Shown here piece by piece: positions 22,464 through 30,637 of a stretch of DNA of 33,978 nucleotides. Origin of the DNA: Nitrospirota bacterium. GTDB lineage: Bacteria; Nitrospirota; Thermodesulfovibrionia; UBA6902. Positions within the stretch are counted from its first letter, which is position 1, and the number at the start of each line of letters is the position of its first letter. Made by a program: the position numbers and the translations under genes. Where the stretch lies: positions 1 through 33,978 of the forward strand of contig JACRHD010000033.1 in NCBI GenBank assembly GCA_016234115.1. Reading direction: 5' to 3'. The notes under the pieces were generated by a model, which worked only from the letters and a program-made list of their open reading frames with translations, was not told the DNA's origin and did not search any database.

Positions 22464-23342
22464 ATGTTTAAAGGTTCAATAGTTGCTATCGTTACACCGT
22501 TTAAAGAGCAGAAAGTGGATGAAAAGGCCCTGTGTGAACTTATTGAGCATCATATCTCGGAGGGCACCGATGCGATTGTGCCGTGCGGGACAACCGGGGA
22601 GTCAGCCACTCTCGATTATGAGGAGCATTACAGGGTCATAGAGATTACAGTCAAGGCGGTAAATAAAAGGGCGCCTGTAATAGCCGGGACCGGCGCAAAT
22701 TCGACAGATGAGACGGTCATGATTACAAAAAAGGCAAAAGAATTAGGCGCGGACGGGGCCCTTCTGGTGGCCCCTTATTATAACAAGCCTACGCAGGAAG
22801 GCCTTTACAGGCACTATAAGACGGTCGCCGAGAAGGTCGATATCCCTATCGTCCTTTATAACGTGCCCGGGCGTACCGCCGTAAATATGCTGCCGTCTAC
22901 CGTGGCAAGGCTCGCGGAAATTAAAAACATTGTGGCCATAAAAGAGGCCACTGGCGATATGAGGCAGGCAAGTGACATCATACGTCTTTGCGGTGACAGG
23001 ATAGCGGTAATATCAGGTGATGATTTCACGACCCTGACTCTCATGGCGCTCGGCGGCAAAGGGGTCATATCCGTTTCAGCAAACGTAGCCCCCCGGGATG
23101 TAGCCGATATGGTGCACGCATGGGAGAAGGGCAATATGGAAGAAGCGAAAAGATTACATTTCAAACTTGAACCGTTAAATCAGGCGATGTTTATAGAGAC
23201 AAATCCTATCCCTGCCAAAACCGCCCTCGCCATGATGGGCAAGATCCGGGAGGAATTCAGGCTCCCGCTTTGTGAGATGAGCAGTGAGAACAGGGAGAAG
23301 CTGAGAAAAGTTCTTGTTTCTTACGGAGTCTTACCGAAATAG
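22464..23342 (+). CDS. dapA: 4-hydroxy-tetrahydrodipicolinate synthase DapA
   Basis: A full-length (292 aa) TIM-barrel aldolase. The active-site residues are all in place: T43-T44 in CGTTGES, Y132 and R137 in LYNVPGR, and the Schiff-base lysine K160 in AIKEATGD. Together with Y106 in APYYNKP these fit DapA rather than a sugar-acid aldolase. It joins pyruvate and aspartate semialdehyde on the path to lysine and to meso-diaminopimelate for peptidoglycan. It has its own promoter and ribosome site (GGGAGGA). No other lysine gene is in the window. Confidence 0.95.
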   Translation: MFKGSIVAIVTPFKEQKVDEKALCELIEHHISEGTDAIVPCGTTGESATLDYEEHYRVIEITVKAVNKRAPVIAGTGANSTDETVMITKKAKELGADGALLVAPYYNKPTQEGLYRHYKTVAEKVDIPIVLYNVPGRTAVNMLPSTVARLAEIKNIVAIKEATGDMRQASDIIRLCGDRIAVISGDDFTTLTLMALGGKGVISVSANVAPRDVADMVHAWEKGNMEEAKRLHFKLEPLNQAMFIETNPIPAKTALAMMGKIREEFRLPLCEMSSENREKLRKVLVSYGVLPK

Positions 23343-23377
23343 CACAGTATTGAACCGACGGTCTGTTATTAAAAAAC

Positions 23378-23407
23378 TTGATTAATGGCCGACTTTTCTG
23401 GTATAAA
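23378..23407 (+). promoter_or_regulatory. Promoter of the putative 6S RNA
   Basis: TTGATT (23378-23383), an 18-base spacer and TATAAA (23402-23407). It lies about 40 bases after dapA, and no gene start is near the expected +1 (about 23414). Confidence 0.5.
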
Positions 23408-23413
23408 ATTATA

Positions 23414-23590
23414 AATAGATAACAAGGAGATTGCCTGCCTTGTTGGTGATTTGGGAAAGGAACTTGTTCCGACATTTGGAAAATTTTGGGAGCCGTCGTA
23501 AATGCAAGTGTTGTGCTTTTCCGAAGGGAATATGCCTGATCTTGCTTTCAAGGCGCCCACCTGTGTAAACAGGGATCAAAGTTTTTTTCT
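23414..23590 (+). ncRNA. ssrS: Probable 6S RNA upstream of rarA
   Basis: A 177-base stretch has no credible gene, a promoter at 23378-23407 and rarA as the next gene, a neighbourhood known for 6S RNA in several phyla (for example bsrA beside the rarA homologue in Bacillus). GCCTTG (23437-23442) can pair with CAAGGC (23549-23554) to close a long imperfect rod. GGAAC-TT-GTTCC and GGAAAA/TTTTCC pairs lie inside. The 3' part carries CAAGGCGCCCACCTGT and a T-run at 23582-23588. 6S RNA binds the housekeeping polymerase and down-regulates it in slow growth. The call rests on position and fold impression; the ends are estimates. Confidence 0.5.
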
Positions 23591-23612
23591 CTCACGGCAA
23601 GGTGGGTACCTT
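23550..23612 (+). other. Long stem at the 3' side of the putative 6S RNA
   Basis: AAGGCGCCCACCT (23550-23562) pairs at 12 of 13 positions with AGGTGGGTACCTT (23600-23612). The loop contains a small CCTGT-GTAA-ACAGG hairpin and seven Ts. It could be a processing signal, an alternative 3' end or a regulator of rarA. The rest of the gap (23613-23905) shows only a doubtful 52-codon frame and is probably the rarA leader. Confidence 0.5.
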
Positions 23613-23905
23613 TAAATTTGACTCGCAGGCGCGGGACAAAAAAAGCTTATGACAGTCAAGGTTCTTTCGGGCATGGATAACTATAGAAAAGTAACTCAGA
23701 ATATAAGACCCCATAAAACTTTCCTGATTTTTTATAGTCTTTCAGATATTGGAACACATGAGTTGCCGGTTTACCCGGGCGGGGTTAAGAAGAATTCAGG
23801 TTCCTGAAACTTAATCCGGCCGTTTTCAGAAAGACCCTTCTGTCCTAAAAGCCTTTCCATGTCATCGCATCCTGCCTGATAGATTGGGGGATTTCAAATA
23901 AAGCG

Positions 23906-25171
23906 ATGGAATTGTTGAAGCCTGTAAAAAGGCGGCCCCTTGCCTGGAGAATGCAGCCGGGGAACTTAGATGAGTTTTTGGGTCAATTGCACGTTCTTGG
24001 CCGGGGAAAGCCCCTGAGGGAGGCAATTGAAACTGATTCCATCGTTTCGCTGATATTGTACGGACCGCCGGGGACCGGCAAGACAGCGCTTGCCCATATT
24101 ATTGCCGGAAGGACGAGGGCGTATTTTATTGCCCTCAACGCCGTTACATCAGGGCTTGGTGACATAAAAGATGCCCTGAATGAAGCAAGGGACACGGAGA
24201 GGGCCATCCTCTTTGTCGATGAAATCCACAGGTTCAACAAACTTCAGCAGGATGCGCTCCTGCCTGACGTAGAAAACGGCAATGTGACCCTGATCGGGGC
24301 TTCAACACAAAACCCGTTTTTTTCCATAATCCCTGCTTTATCGTCACGGTCCATGATATTTCAGTTTTCCCCCCTTACGGTATCCGAAATCAAGACGTTG
24401 CTCGACAGGGCCCTGAAGGACAGGGAAAACGGTCTCGGTGAATTTGACATAAAACTGGATTCCGATGCCGCTGAGATCATCGCATCAATGTCCGAAGGTG
24501 ACGCACGAAGGGCCTTAAATGCCCTTGAGATGGGATTTATGATCCTCAGGAGCAACGGGCAAAGCGTATTCGATGTTCAGCTTGCAAAGGAGGTTTTGCA
24601 AAAGAAATCACTCTATTACAGTGAAGATGAACATTATGACACCATCTCCGCGTTCATAAAGAGCATGAGAGGAGGAGACCCTGATGCCGTTCTTTACTGG
24701 CTGGCCAAGATGATAGAGGCGGGAGAAGACCCTCTTTATATTGCGAGAAGGCTTGTTATATGCGCATCCGAAGACGTTGGAAACGCGGACCCGAGGGCGC
24801 TGGAACTGACTGTGGCCGCTTTTCACGCGGTAGAATCCATCGGGATGCCGGAGGGACGTATTCCGCTGGCGCAGGCCGCAATATACGTCGCAATGGCGCC
24901 TAAAAGCAATTCTGCATATAAGGGGATCGATAACGCGCTTTCAGTTGTCAGGGAGGAGAGACTGTCTCCGGTGCCTTCGCATCTGAAGAGCGCCAATTAT
25001 AAGGGGGCCGCCCGGCTTGGCGCGGGTATCGGTTACAAATACCCCCATAGCTTTAAAGGGAATTTTGTCGACCAGCAGTACCTTACAAACGGCAGGATTT
25101 TCTTTTACCCGTCTGATCAGGGTTACGAAAAAATTTTCAAGAAAAGGTTAAGTAAAAGGAGGAGCAGATAA
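23906..25171 (+). CDS. rarA: Replication-associated recombination protein RarA
   Basis: An AAA+ ATPase of the RarA/MgsA/WRNIP1 family. Walker A is GPPGTGKT (53-60), Walker B ILFVDE (101-106) followed by [14 protein letters not shown], and the sensor region is [13 protein letters not shown]. The C-terminal part has the family block [19 protein letters not shown] and the tetramerisation domain ending in a YKYPHSF motif. It acts at stalled replication forks with SSB. The ATG has no good ribosome site; the leader runs from the 6S region. Its stop TAA shares one base with the rny start. Confidence 0.95.
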   Translation: MELLKPVKRRPLAWRMQPGNLDEFLGQLHVLGRGKPLREAIETDSIVSLILYGPPGTGKTALAHIIAGRTRAYFIALNAVTSGLGDIKDALNEARDTERAILFVDEIHRFNKLQQDALLPDVENGNVTLIGASTQNPFFSIIPALSSRSMIFQFSPLTVSEIKTLLDRALKDRENGLGEFDIKLDSDAAEIIASMSEGDARRALNALEMGFMILRSNGQSVFDVQLAKEVLQKKSLYYSEDEHYDTISAFIKSMRGGDPDAVLYWLAKMIEAGEDPLYIARRLVICASEDVGNADPRALELTVAAFHAVESIGMPEGRIPLAQAAIYVAMAPKSNSAYKGIDNALSVVREERLSPVPSHLKSANYKGAARLGAGIGYKYPHSFKGNFVDQQYLTNGRIFFYPSDQGYEKIFKKRLSKRRSR

Positions 25172-26724
25172 TGAATATCACACTATTTCTCGCTGCAGGG
25201 CTCGTTGCCGGGTTCGTTCTGTCGTTCCTGTACTTTAAAGTAAGCACAAGCAAAAAGGCCAAAGAGATAGAGGGAAACGCGCAGAGGCTTCTGCAAAACG
25301 CGGAAAAGGAAGCAGGGAATTTAAAGAAAGAGGCCCAGCTTGAGGCGTCCGACACGGTCCTTCGCATGAAGGCGGAGGCGGAAAAAGAGCTCAGGGAACG
25401 GCGCACGGAGCTCAGCCAGACGGAAAAGAGACTGCGGCAGAGAGAAGAAATGTATGACAGGAAGATCGAGCAGCTTGACAAGAAAGAAAATTTCTTCAGT
25501 AAGAAAGACAGGGAATTAAACAACAGGGAGAAGGGGCTGTTGGAAAAAGAGCAGAACTATGAAGCCCTCCTGAAGAAACAGAATGAGGTGCTTGCGCAGA
25601 TCTCGACCCTTTCAGTCGACGAAGCCAGGAAAGAACTGTTTAAGCGCGTTGAAGAGGAATCGAGGTTCGAAGCGGCGAAGGTCGCAAAACGTATTGAAGA
25701 CGAGACGATAGAGATTGCCGACAGAAAATCGAAAGACATACTGAGCCAGGCGATCCAGCGCTATGCCAGTGAATATGTCAGCGACAATACGGTTTCCACG
25801 GTCAGTCTCCCCAATGATGAGATGAAAGGCAGGATAATCGGGAGGGAGGGCAGGAACATAAGGACGCTTGAAGCGACGACAGGGGTGGAATTCATCATAG
25901 ACGACACCCCCGAGTCCGTCATACTTTCATGCTTCGACCCGGTTCGGAGAGAGATAGCGAGGATATCGCTTGAACGTCTTATCACGGATGGAAGGATACA
26001 TCCCACGCGTATTGAAGAGATCGTGGAAAAGGTCACGAAGGAGATAGAGCAGACTATAAAAGAAGAGGGTGAAAAGGCCGTCTTTGACCTCGGCCTGCAC
26101 GGCCTGCATCACGAGCTTGTCAGGCTCATCGGGAGACTGAAGTACAGGACCTCCTACGGGCAAAATGTCCTGCGGCATTCACGGGAGGTCGCGTACCTGG
26201 CCTCGGTGATGGCAGGAGAGCTCAGGGTGGACCAGAGGCTTGCAAAAAGGGCGGGCATACTGCACGACATAGGGAAGGCCATTGATCACGAAGTAGAGGG
26301 TTCGCATCAGTCCATCGGCGCGGACATGGCGAAGAAATACGGAGAAAACGCAAAGGTGGTGAATGCCATACTCGTCCACCACGGTGAAGGCGACCCCGCG
26401 ACAGTGGAGGCCTCGCTTGTGGCTGCTGCGGACGCGCTTTCGGCGGCAAGACCGGGGGCGCGCAAAGAAACGCTGACGGATTATTTGAAGCGGGTTGAAA
26501 AGCTGGAACAGATAGCCACATCCGTCGAGGGCGTAAACAAGTCCTATGCGATTCAGGCGGGAAGGGAAGTAAGGATAATCGTCAAGCCGGACGAGGTCAA
26601 CGACGTGTTATGCGCCCAGATATCCAGGGACCTTGCCAAAAAGATCGAGGCCGAGCTTACCTACCCTGGACAGATCAAGGTTACTGTAATCAGGGAATCG
26701 CGGTTTGTGGAGTACGCGAAATAG
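25171..26724 (+). CDS. rny: Ribonuclease Y, 517 aa
   Basis: An N-terminal membrane helix (about 4-22) is followed by a long charged coiled coil (about 26-200), a KH domain with [11 protein letters not shown] (220-230) and an HD domain with H336, HD at 365-366 and the later [11 protein letters not shown]. Length and order match RNase Y, which starts bulk mRNA decay at the membrane. The ATG overlaps the rarA stop (TAATG), so the pair is coupled. The ymdB gene downstream is its usual neighbour. Confidence 0.96.
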   Translation: MNITLFLAAGLVAGFVLSFLYFKVSTSKKAKEIEGNAQRLLQNAEKEAGNLKKEAQLEASDTVLRMKAEAEKELRERRTELSQTEKRLRQREEMYDRKIEQLDKKENFFSKKDRELNNREKGLLEKEQNYEALLKKQNEVLAQISTLSVDEARKELFKRVEEESRFEAAKVAKRIEDETIEIADRKSKDILSQAIQRYASEYVSDNTVSTVSLPNDEMKGRIIGREGRNIRTLEATTGVEFIIDDTPESVILSCFDPVRREIARISLERLITDGRIHPTRIEEIVEKVTKEIEQTIKEEGEKAVFDLGLHGLHHELVRLIGRLKYRTSYGQNVLRHSREVAYLASVMAGELRVDQRLAKRAGILHDIGKAIDHEVEGSHQSIGADMAKKYGENAKVVNAILVHHGEGDPATVEASLVAAADALSAARPGARKETLTDYLKRVEKLEQIATSVEGVNKSYAIQAGREVRIIVKPDEVNDVLCAQISRDLAKKIEAELTYPGQIKVTVIRESRFVEYAK

Positions 26725-26731
26725 AGACAAT

Positions 26732-26824
26732 AACCGCAAAGGCGCGAAGAGCGCGAAGAGAAGATTAATTGCTGAAAACAATAAGATTTAATTTTTTCTT
26801 TGCGTCCTTTGCGCCTTTGCGGTT
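26732..26824. repeat. Inverted repeat between rny and ymdB
   Basis: AACCGCAAAGGCGC (26732-26745) is exactly complementary to 26811-26824. The left arm continues as CGCGAAGAG repeated twice (9-mers) and the right arm as CTTTGCGTC and CTTTGCGCC words. It starts 8 bases after the rny stop. Confidence 0.85.
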
Positions 26825-26865
26825 CGATGTCTTTGGTACCCGGTTTTGGATGAGGGATTAAAATT

Positions 26866-27648
26866 ATGAAAATTTTATTTATTGGAGACATCGTCGGGAG
26901 CCCGGGAAGAAGGGCCGTAAAGGAAGGGCTTCCCGATCTCGTAAATAAATTAAAGATTGATTTTGTCGTCGCCAACGGAGAAAATGCGGCAGGCGGTTTC
27001 GGCATTACAGAGTCGATCAGCGAGGAGCTGTTTGCCCTCGGCATAAATGTGCTTACATCGGGGAACCATATCAGGGACAAAAAAGAAGCGGTCACTTACA
27101 TAGAAAAAGAAAACCGGTTATTGAGGCCCGCCAATTATCCCCCCGGCGTGCCGGGCTCCGGCAGCATCGTGCTGAACACCCCCGCCGGAGACAGGATTGC
27201 CGTCCTTAATCTTTCCGGAAGGGTCTATATGTCTCCGATGGACTGTCCGTTCCAGACAGCGCAAAGGGAAGTTGCGGCCCTCAGGAAACAGGCAGCCGTG
27301 ATAATAATCGATTTTCATGCTGAAGCCACTTCCGAAAAAGCAGCCATAGGCTGGATGCTGGACGGTGAGGTGAGCGCGGTCATCGGCACTCATACCCACG
27401 TTCAGACGGCTGATGAAAGAATACTGCCCAAGGGCACGGCGTTCATATCGGACGTCGGGATGACGGGCCCCGTGGATTCGATCATAGGGGTGAAAAAGGA
27501 GCAGATAATACAGAAATTTCTAAACCAGATACCGACGAGGTTTGAGACCGCAAAAGGGGAGACCGTTCTTTCATGCGTTGTCCTGGAGGTTAATCCGAAG
27601 ACCGGCGGGGCGACGTCGATACAAAGGATACAGATGACTTTTGCCTGA
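26866..27648 (+). CDS. ymdB: YmdB-type metallophosphoesterase, 260 aa
   Basis: The metal-binding residues of the family are visible: D8 (FIGD), E39-N40 (GEN), N67-H68 (GNH), H151 (DFHAE) and H176/H178 (GTHTH). Length is normal. YmdB-type enzymes hydrolyse 2',3'-cyclic nucleotides and affect biofilm and motility choices in Bacillus; rny-ymdB pairing is common. The usual GNHIWDK appears here as GNHIRDK, a change outside the metal ligands. The upstream spacer is occupied by the rny-ymdB repeat, so co-transcription is likely but interrupted by a hairpin. Confidence 0.93.
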   Translation: MKILFIGDIVGSPGRRAVKEGLPDLVNKLKIDFVVANGENAAGGFGITESISEELFALGINVLTSGNHIRDKKEAVTYIEKENRLLRPANYPPGVPGSGSIVLNTPAGDRIAVLNLSGRVYMSPMDCPFQTAQREVAALRKQAAVIIIDFHAEATSEKAAIGWMLDGEVSAVIGTHTHVQTADERILPKGTAFISDVGMTGPVDSIIGVKKEQIIQKFLNQIPTRFETAKGETVLSCVVLEVNPKTGGATSIQRIQMTFA

Positions 27649-27657
27649 CGGCGTTAT

Positions 27658-27719
27658 TTGATAAATTAAGCGGTTCCTTATATACTTTTCTTGAAATAAA
27701 ACAATACATCTGTTAGTAT
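27658..27719 (+). promoter_or_regulatory. Two tandem promoters for the RDD-mre operon
   Basis: P1: TTGATA (27658-27663), 17 bases, TATACT (27681-27686). P2: TTGAAA (27691-27696), 17 bases, TAGTAT (27714-27719). P2 would start about 8 bases before the RDD start codon, giving a very short leader; P1 gives about 40 bases. Confidence 0.55.
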
Positions 27720-27733
27720 TTACTGGAATTGAA

Positions 27734-28222
27734 ATGAGTGTTTCCGAGTCCCTTTTTGATCAACCCGTCAGCGAGCAGAAAGAATCCGGCAAGGCAGGGC
27801 TGTTAAACAGGGTAATAGCCAGGACAATTGATTTTATTATTGTGGCCGCCCTGTATGAGGTGATCCCGAAGGCGGGTTTTTTTGCCGGGCTTACGTATCT
27901 TCTCATCGCCGACGGGCTGTTTGACGGCAGGAGCGTAGGCAAGAAACTGATAGGACTCAGGGTATTGATTTATAATAATATGGATAGAGTAAGGGCTTGC
28001 AGCTTCAGGGAATCGATCCTGAGAAACTTCCCTTTTGCCGTGGGGTTTGTCCTGTTCGGCATTTTCAATATGGTCCCCCTTATAGGCTGGATATTTTCGT
28101 TTCTCGTAGTCGCTGTAATTGTCCTCTTTGAAAGTCTCGTCCTTATCGGCAGTGAACACAGCATGAGGGCCGGAGATGAGCTGGCAAAGACACACGTTGT
28201 GCAGGAAAGACAGGAGGAGTAG
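27734..28222 (+). CDS. RDD-family membrane protein, 162 aa
   Basis: The RDD signature is visible: an Arg/Asp pair in IARTIDFIIV at the first membrane segment, the central DGRSVGKKLIGLRV block and later hydrophobic segments (FAVGFVLFGIFNMVPLIG and FSFLVVAVIVLFESLVL). Three or four membrane helices are likely. RDD proteins are of uncertain function; some are linked to ion transport. It is the first gene of the cluster, with its stop directly followed by the mreB ATG, so it is probably co-transcribed with the cell-shape genes. Confidence 0.82.
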   Translation: MSVSESLFDQPVSEQKESGKAGLLNRVIARTIDFIIVAALYEVIPKAGFFAGLTYLLIADGLFDGRSVGKKLIGLRVLIYNNMDRVRACSFRESILRNFPFAVGFVLFGIFNMVPLIGWIFSFLVVAVIVLFESLVLIGSEHSMRAGDELAKTHVVQERQEE

Positions 28223-29239
28223 ATGTTCCACAAAATTCTTGGATATTTTTCGAGCGATCTGGCGATAGATTTAGGCACTGCCAATACACTGGTGTTTGTA
28301 AAGGGCAAGGGTATTGTCTGTGATGAGCCGTCTGTTGTCGCAATCCAGAAGGACAAGGTAATAGCGGTAGGACTGGAGGCGCAGAAGATGTTAGGCAAGA
28401 CGCCCGCCAATATCATTGCGATGAGACCCCTCAAGGACGGAGTCATCGCCGATTTTGACAAAACGGGCGAGATGCTGAAATATTTCATAAGGAAGGTGCA
28501 TAACCGCAAGAGCTTTATCTCGCCGAGAATAGCGATAGGGGTCCCCTCCGGAATAACACAGGTGGAGCAGCGGGCCGTTAAAGACGCCGCCCAGGCCTCG
28601 GGCGCGCGGGAAATCTATTTGATCGAAGAGCCGATGGCCGCCGCCATCGGGGTCGGCCTGCCGATCGGAGAGCCCTGCGGCAATATGATCGTCGACATCG
28701 GGGGCGGCACCACCGACGTAGCGGTCATCTCCCTGCACGGCGTTGTTTACAGCAAGGCGGTCAGGATGGGCGGCGACAAGATGGATGAGGCCGTGGTGAA
28801 CCATATCAAGAACAAGGGAAGGATACTCATCGGCGAGCGCACGGCGGAGCACATCAAGAAGCAGATCGGCTCGGCCTTTAAGATCGACGACCAGAACAGG
28901 ACCATGGAGGTGAAGGGGAGGGACCTTGTTTCAGGCATTCCGAAGACAGTCACGATCTATGAAGACGAGATCAGGGAGTCCCTGAGCGAAAATGTTACCG
29001 TAATAATAAATGCCATAAAGGTCGCGCTGGAAAATACACCGCCGGAGCTGGCCTCCGATATTGTAGACAGGGGTATTGTCCTGGCGGGCGGAGGCGCCCT
29101 GTTGAGAGGGCTCGACGAATTGCTTAAACACGAGACCGGTCTCACTGTTATCGTAGCCGAGGACCCGCTTACCGCGGTGGTGAAAGGCGTCGGAAAGGTG
29201 CTGGATGATCTGGATATCCTGAGAAGAGTCGCGATTTAA
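28223..29239 (+). CDS. mreB: Cell-shape actin homologue MreB, 338 aa
   Basis: The actin-fold phosphate loops are DLGTANT (16-22) and DIGGGTTD (158-165), with the adenosine motif ([11 protein letters not shown]) near the end. Length is typical. MreB filaments guide lateral wall synthesis with MreC, MreD, PBP2 and RodA. It starts directly after the RDD stop with a strong ribosome site (AGGAGGAG). It leads the mreB-mreC-mreD-mrdA series, which keeps standard order. Confidence 0.97.
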   Translation: MFHKILGYFSSDLAIDLGTANTLVFVKGKGIVCDEPSVVAIQKDKVIAVGLEAQKMLGKTPANIIAMRPLKDGVIADFDKTGEMLKYFIRKVHNRKSFISPRIAIGVPSGITQVEQRAVKDAAQASGAREIYLIEEPMAAAIGVGLPIGEPCGNMIVDIGGGTTDVAVISLHGVVYSKAVRMGGDKMDEAVVNHIKNKGRILIGERTAEHIKKQIGSAFKIDDQNRTMEVKGRDLVSGIPKTVTIYEDEIRESLSENVTVIINAIKVALENTPPELASDIVDRGIVLAGGGALLRGLDELLKHETGLTVIVAEDPLTAVVKGVGKVLDDLDILRRVAI

Positions 29240-29248
29240 TTAATATAG

Positions 29249-30013
29249 ATGTTTAAAAAAAAATTTATCCTTCTTGCCTTTTTTGTTCTGCTCGTTTTTT
29301 CGCTGCTGACATACCAGAGTATAAAAGGGGGACAGCATGCCCTTGATTTCGCCCTCTATCCTTTAAAAATAATCGAACAGGGAGGCTCGGCCCTTAAGAG
29401 CGTTTTCGGTCAAATCCCTTTTTTCAGAAAAGACGATACCCTTCAGAGGCTGAGCCGGTGCGAAGAAGAGAGGATCAAATACAGGGAAGCGGCCTATGAA
29501 AATGAAAGGCTGCGGGGACTTCTGGACCTGAAGGCGCAGAGGTTCGATTATGTCGCTTCCGCCGAAGTCTTCGCGCGAGAGCCTACCAACTGGTTTCAGA
29601 TCCTGTGGCTGAACAAGGGACTGGGCAGCGGCATCGCCAAGGACATGGTGGCGGTCACGCCCCTGGGGCTTGTGGGGAGGATCCACAGGGTCTTCAGCGG
29701 GAGGGCCAGCGTTATTCTTATGACGGACGCCAATTCCGCGGTCGCGGTCAGGCTGGAATCCTCGAGGACGGAAGGCATACTTGAAGGAAACGGCGATAAT
29801 AAGTGCTACCTGAAATATATATCGAAGGACTTCGACGTTGCGGAAGGTGAAACCGTAATTACTTCAGGGCTTGACGGCATATATCCCGAGGGGCTTCTGG
29901 CCGGATATGTAAGCATGGTGGACAGGGAGTCCGGAGAGGCGTTCCAGCTTATCGAGGTGACGCCGGCGCAGCTTCTCAGCAGAGTGGAGGAAGTTGCCAT
30001 ACTGAAGAAATGA
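29249..30013 (+). CDS. mreC: Rod-shape protein MreC, 254 aa
   Basis: A short N-terminus and one membrane helix (about 5-22) precede a coiled coil (about 60-95) and the periplasmic beta-barrel domains, with WFQILWLNKG and VTPLGLVGRI typical of MreC. The protein bridges MreB and the wall synthases. The ATG follows mreB by 9 bases without a clear ribosome site, and coupling to mreB is probable. Length is slightly short but in the family range. Confidence 0.93.
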   Translation: MFKKKFILLAFFVLLVFSLLTYQSIKGGQHALDFALYPLKIIEQGGSALKSVFGQIPFFRKDDTLQRLSRCEEERIKYREAAYENERLRGLLDLKAQRFDYVASAEVFAREPTNWFQILWLNKGLGSGIAKDMVAVTPLGLVGRIHRVFSGRASVILMTDANSAVAVRLESSRTEGILEGNGDNKCYLKYISKDFDVAEGETVITSGLDGIYPEGLLAGYVSMVDRESGEAFQLIEVTPAQLLSRVEEVAILKK

Positions 30014-30026
30014 GGCGGGAGAAGTG

Positions 30027-30530
30027 ATGAAGCCGGGAAGGCGGGGAGAGGGAGTAATAGTGAAGACGTTTCTGATATACAGCGGTCTTGCATATCTTGC
30101 CCTCGCGATACAGGGCCTGTTGTTCACCGGGACAAAGCCGGACCTCGTGCTCGTGCTGGTCTGTTTTTATTCGGCGAGACATGAGCAGGGCAGGGGCATG
30201 GCCTACGGCGCATTTACCGGCCTGCTGATCGATGTCTCAGGCGGGTTTATTGTCGGCCCCAATATTGTCGGCAAGACGGTTGCCGCCGTCCTGACGAGGA
30301 CCGTCAGGGACAATCTTTTTGAATGGAATATCGTAGTCGGCGCGTTCGTGGTCGCGGCGCTTTCGGTGATCGACCTTGCCGTGGTGAATATTTGCTATGA
30401 GACGTTTTCAAAGATATCCTTTGTCAACAGAACATGGGGGACTTCGGTCGCGGGCTCCGTCTACACAGTGGCCGCGGCAGCGGTAATGTTCCCCTTGTTT
30501 AACAGGAGTAGAGATGCGCTGTGGCATTAA
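30027..30530 (+). CDS. mreD: Rod-shape membrane protein MreD
   Basis: A small polytopic protein (four to six hydrophobic segments) with MreD-like features: an early FLIYSGLAYLALAIQGLLF helix, PDLVLVLVCFY, and the AFTGLLIDVSGG motif near the middle. It lies 13 bases after mreC. Two starts compete: ATG at 30027 (GGGAG 5 bases upstream) and GTG at 30060 (GGAG 5 bases upstream). The latter begins VKTFLIY, which is closer to the usual MreD start, so the first 11 residues may not be translated. Confidence 0.87.
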   Translation: MKPGRRGEGVIVKTFLIYSGLAYLALAIQGLLFTGTKPDLVLVLVCFYSARHEQGRGMAYGAFTGLLIDVSGGFIVGPNIVGKTVAAVLTRTVRDNLFEWNIVVGAFVVAALSVIDLAVVNICYETFSKISFVNRTWGTSVAGSVYTVAAAAVMFPLFNRSRDALWH

Positions 30531-30536
30531 TTTTGA

Positions 30537-30626
30537 GGGTCAAGGGTCAAGGGTCATGGGTCATGGGTCGAGTAACAGAGGGCGGGAAGTAATTTTTTGC
30601 CCCTTGCCCCTTGCCCCTTGCCCCTT
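30537..30626. repeat. Heptad inverted repeat directly before mrdA
   Basis: The left arm is GGGTCAA twice, GGGTCAT twice and GGGTCGA (30537-30571). The right arm is GCCCCTT four times (30599-30626). Each heptad pair matches at 6 of 7 positions. The array starts 6 bases after mreD and ends 11 bases before the mrdA ATG, and it replaces any ribosome-binding site there. Confidence 0.85.
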
Positions 30627-30637
30627 TGTTGATCACT

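Noticed and set aside
23649-23807. A 52-codon frame in the rarA leader
   Set aside because: No ribosome site, no recognisable family, and a position in a probable RNA leader. It may be chance.
1-30626. CRISPR arrays as the explanation for the periodic repeats
   Set aside because: Words are only 7-9 bp, with no unique spacers of 30-40 bp, no conserved 25-35 bp repeat and no cas genes.
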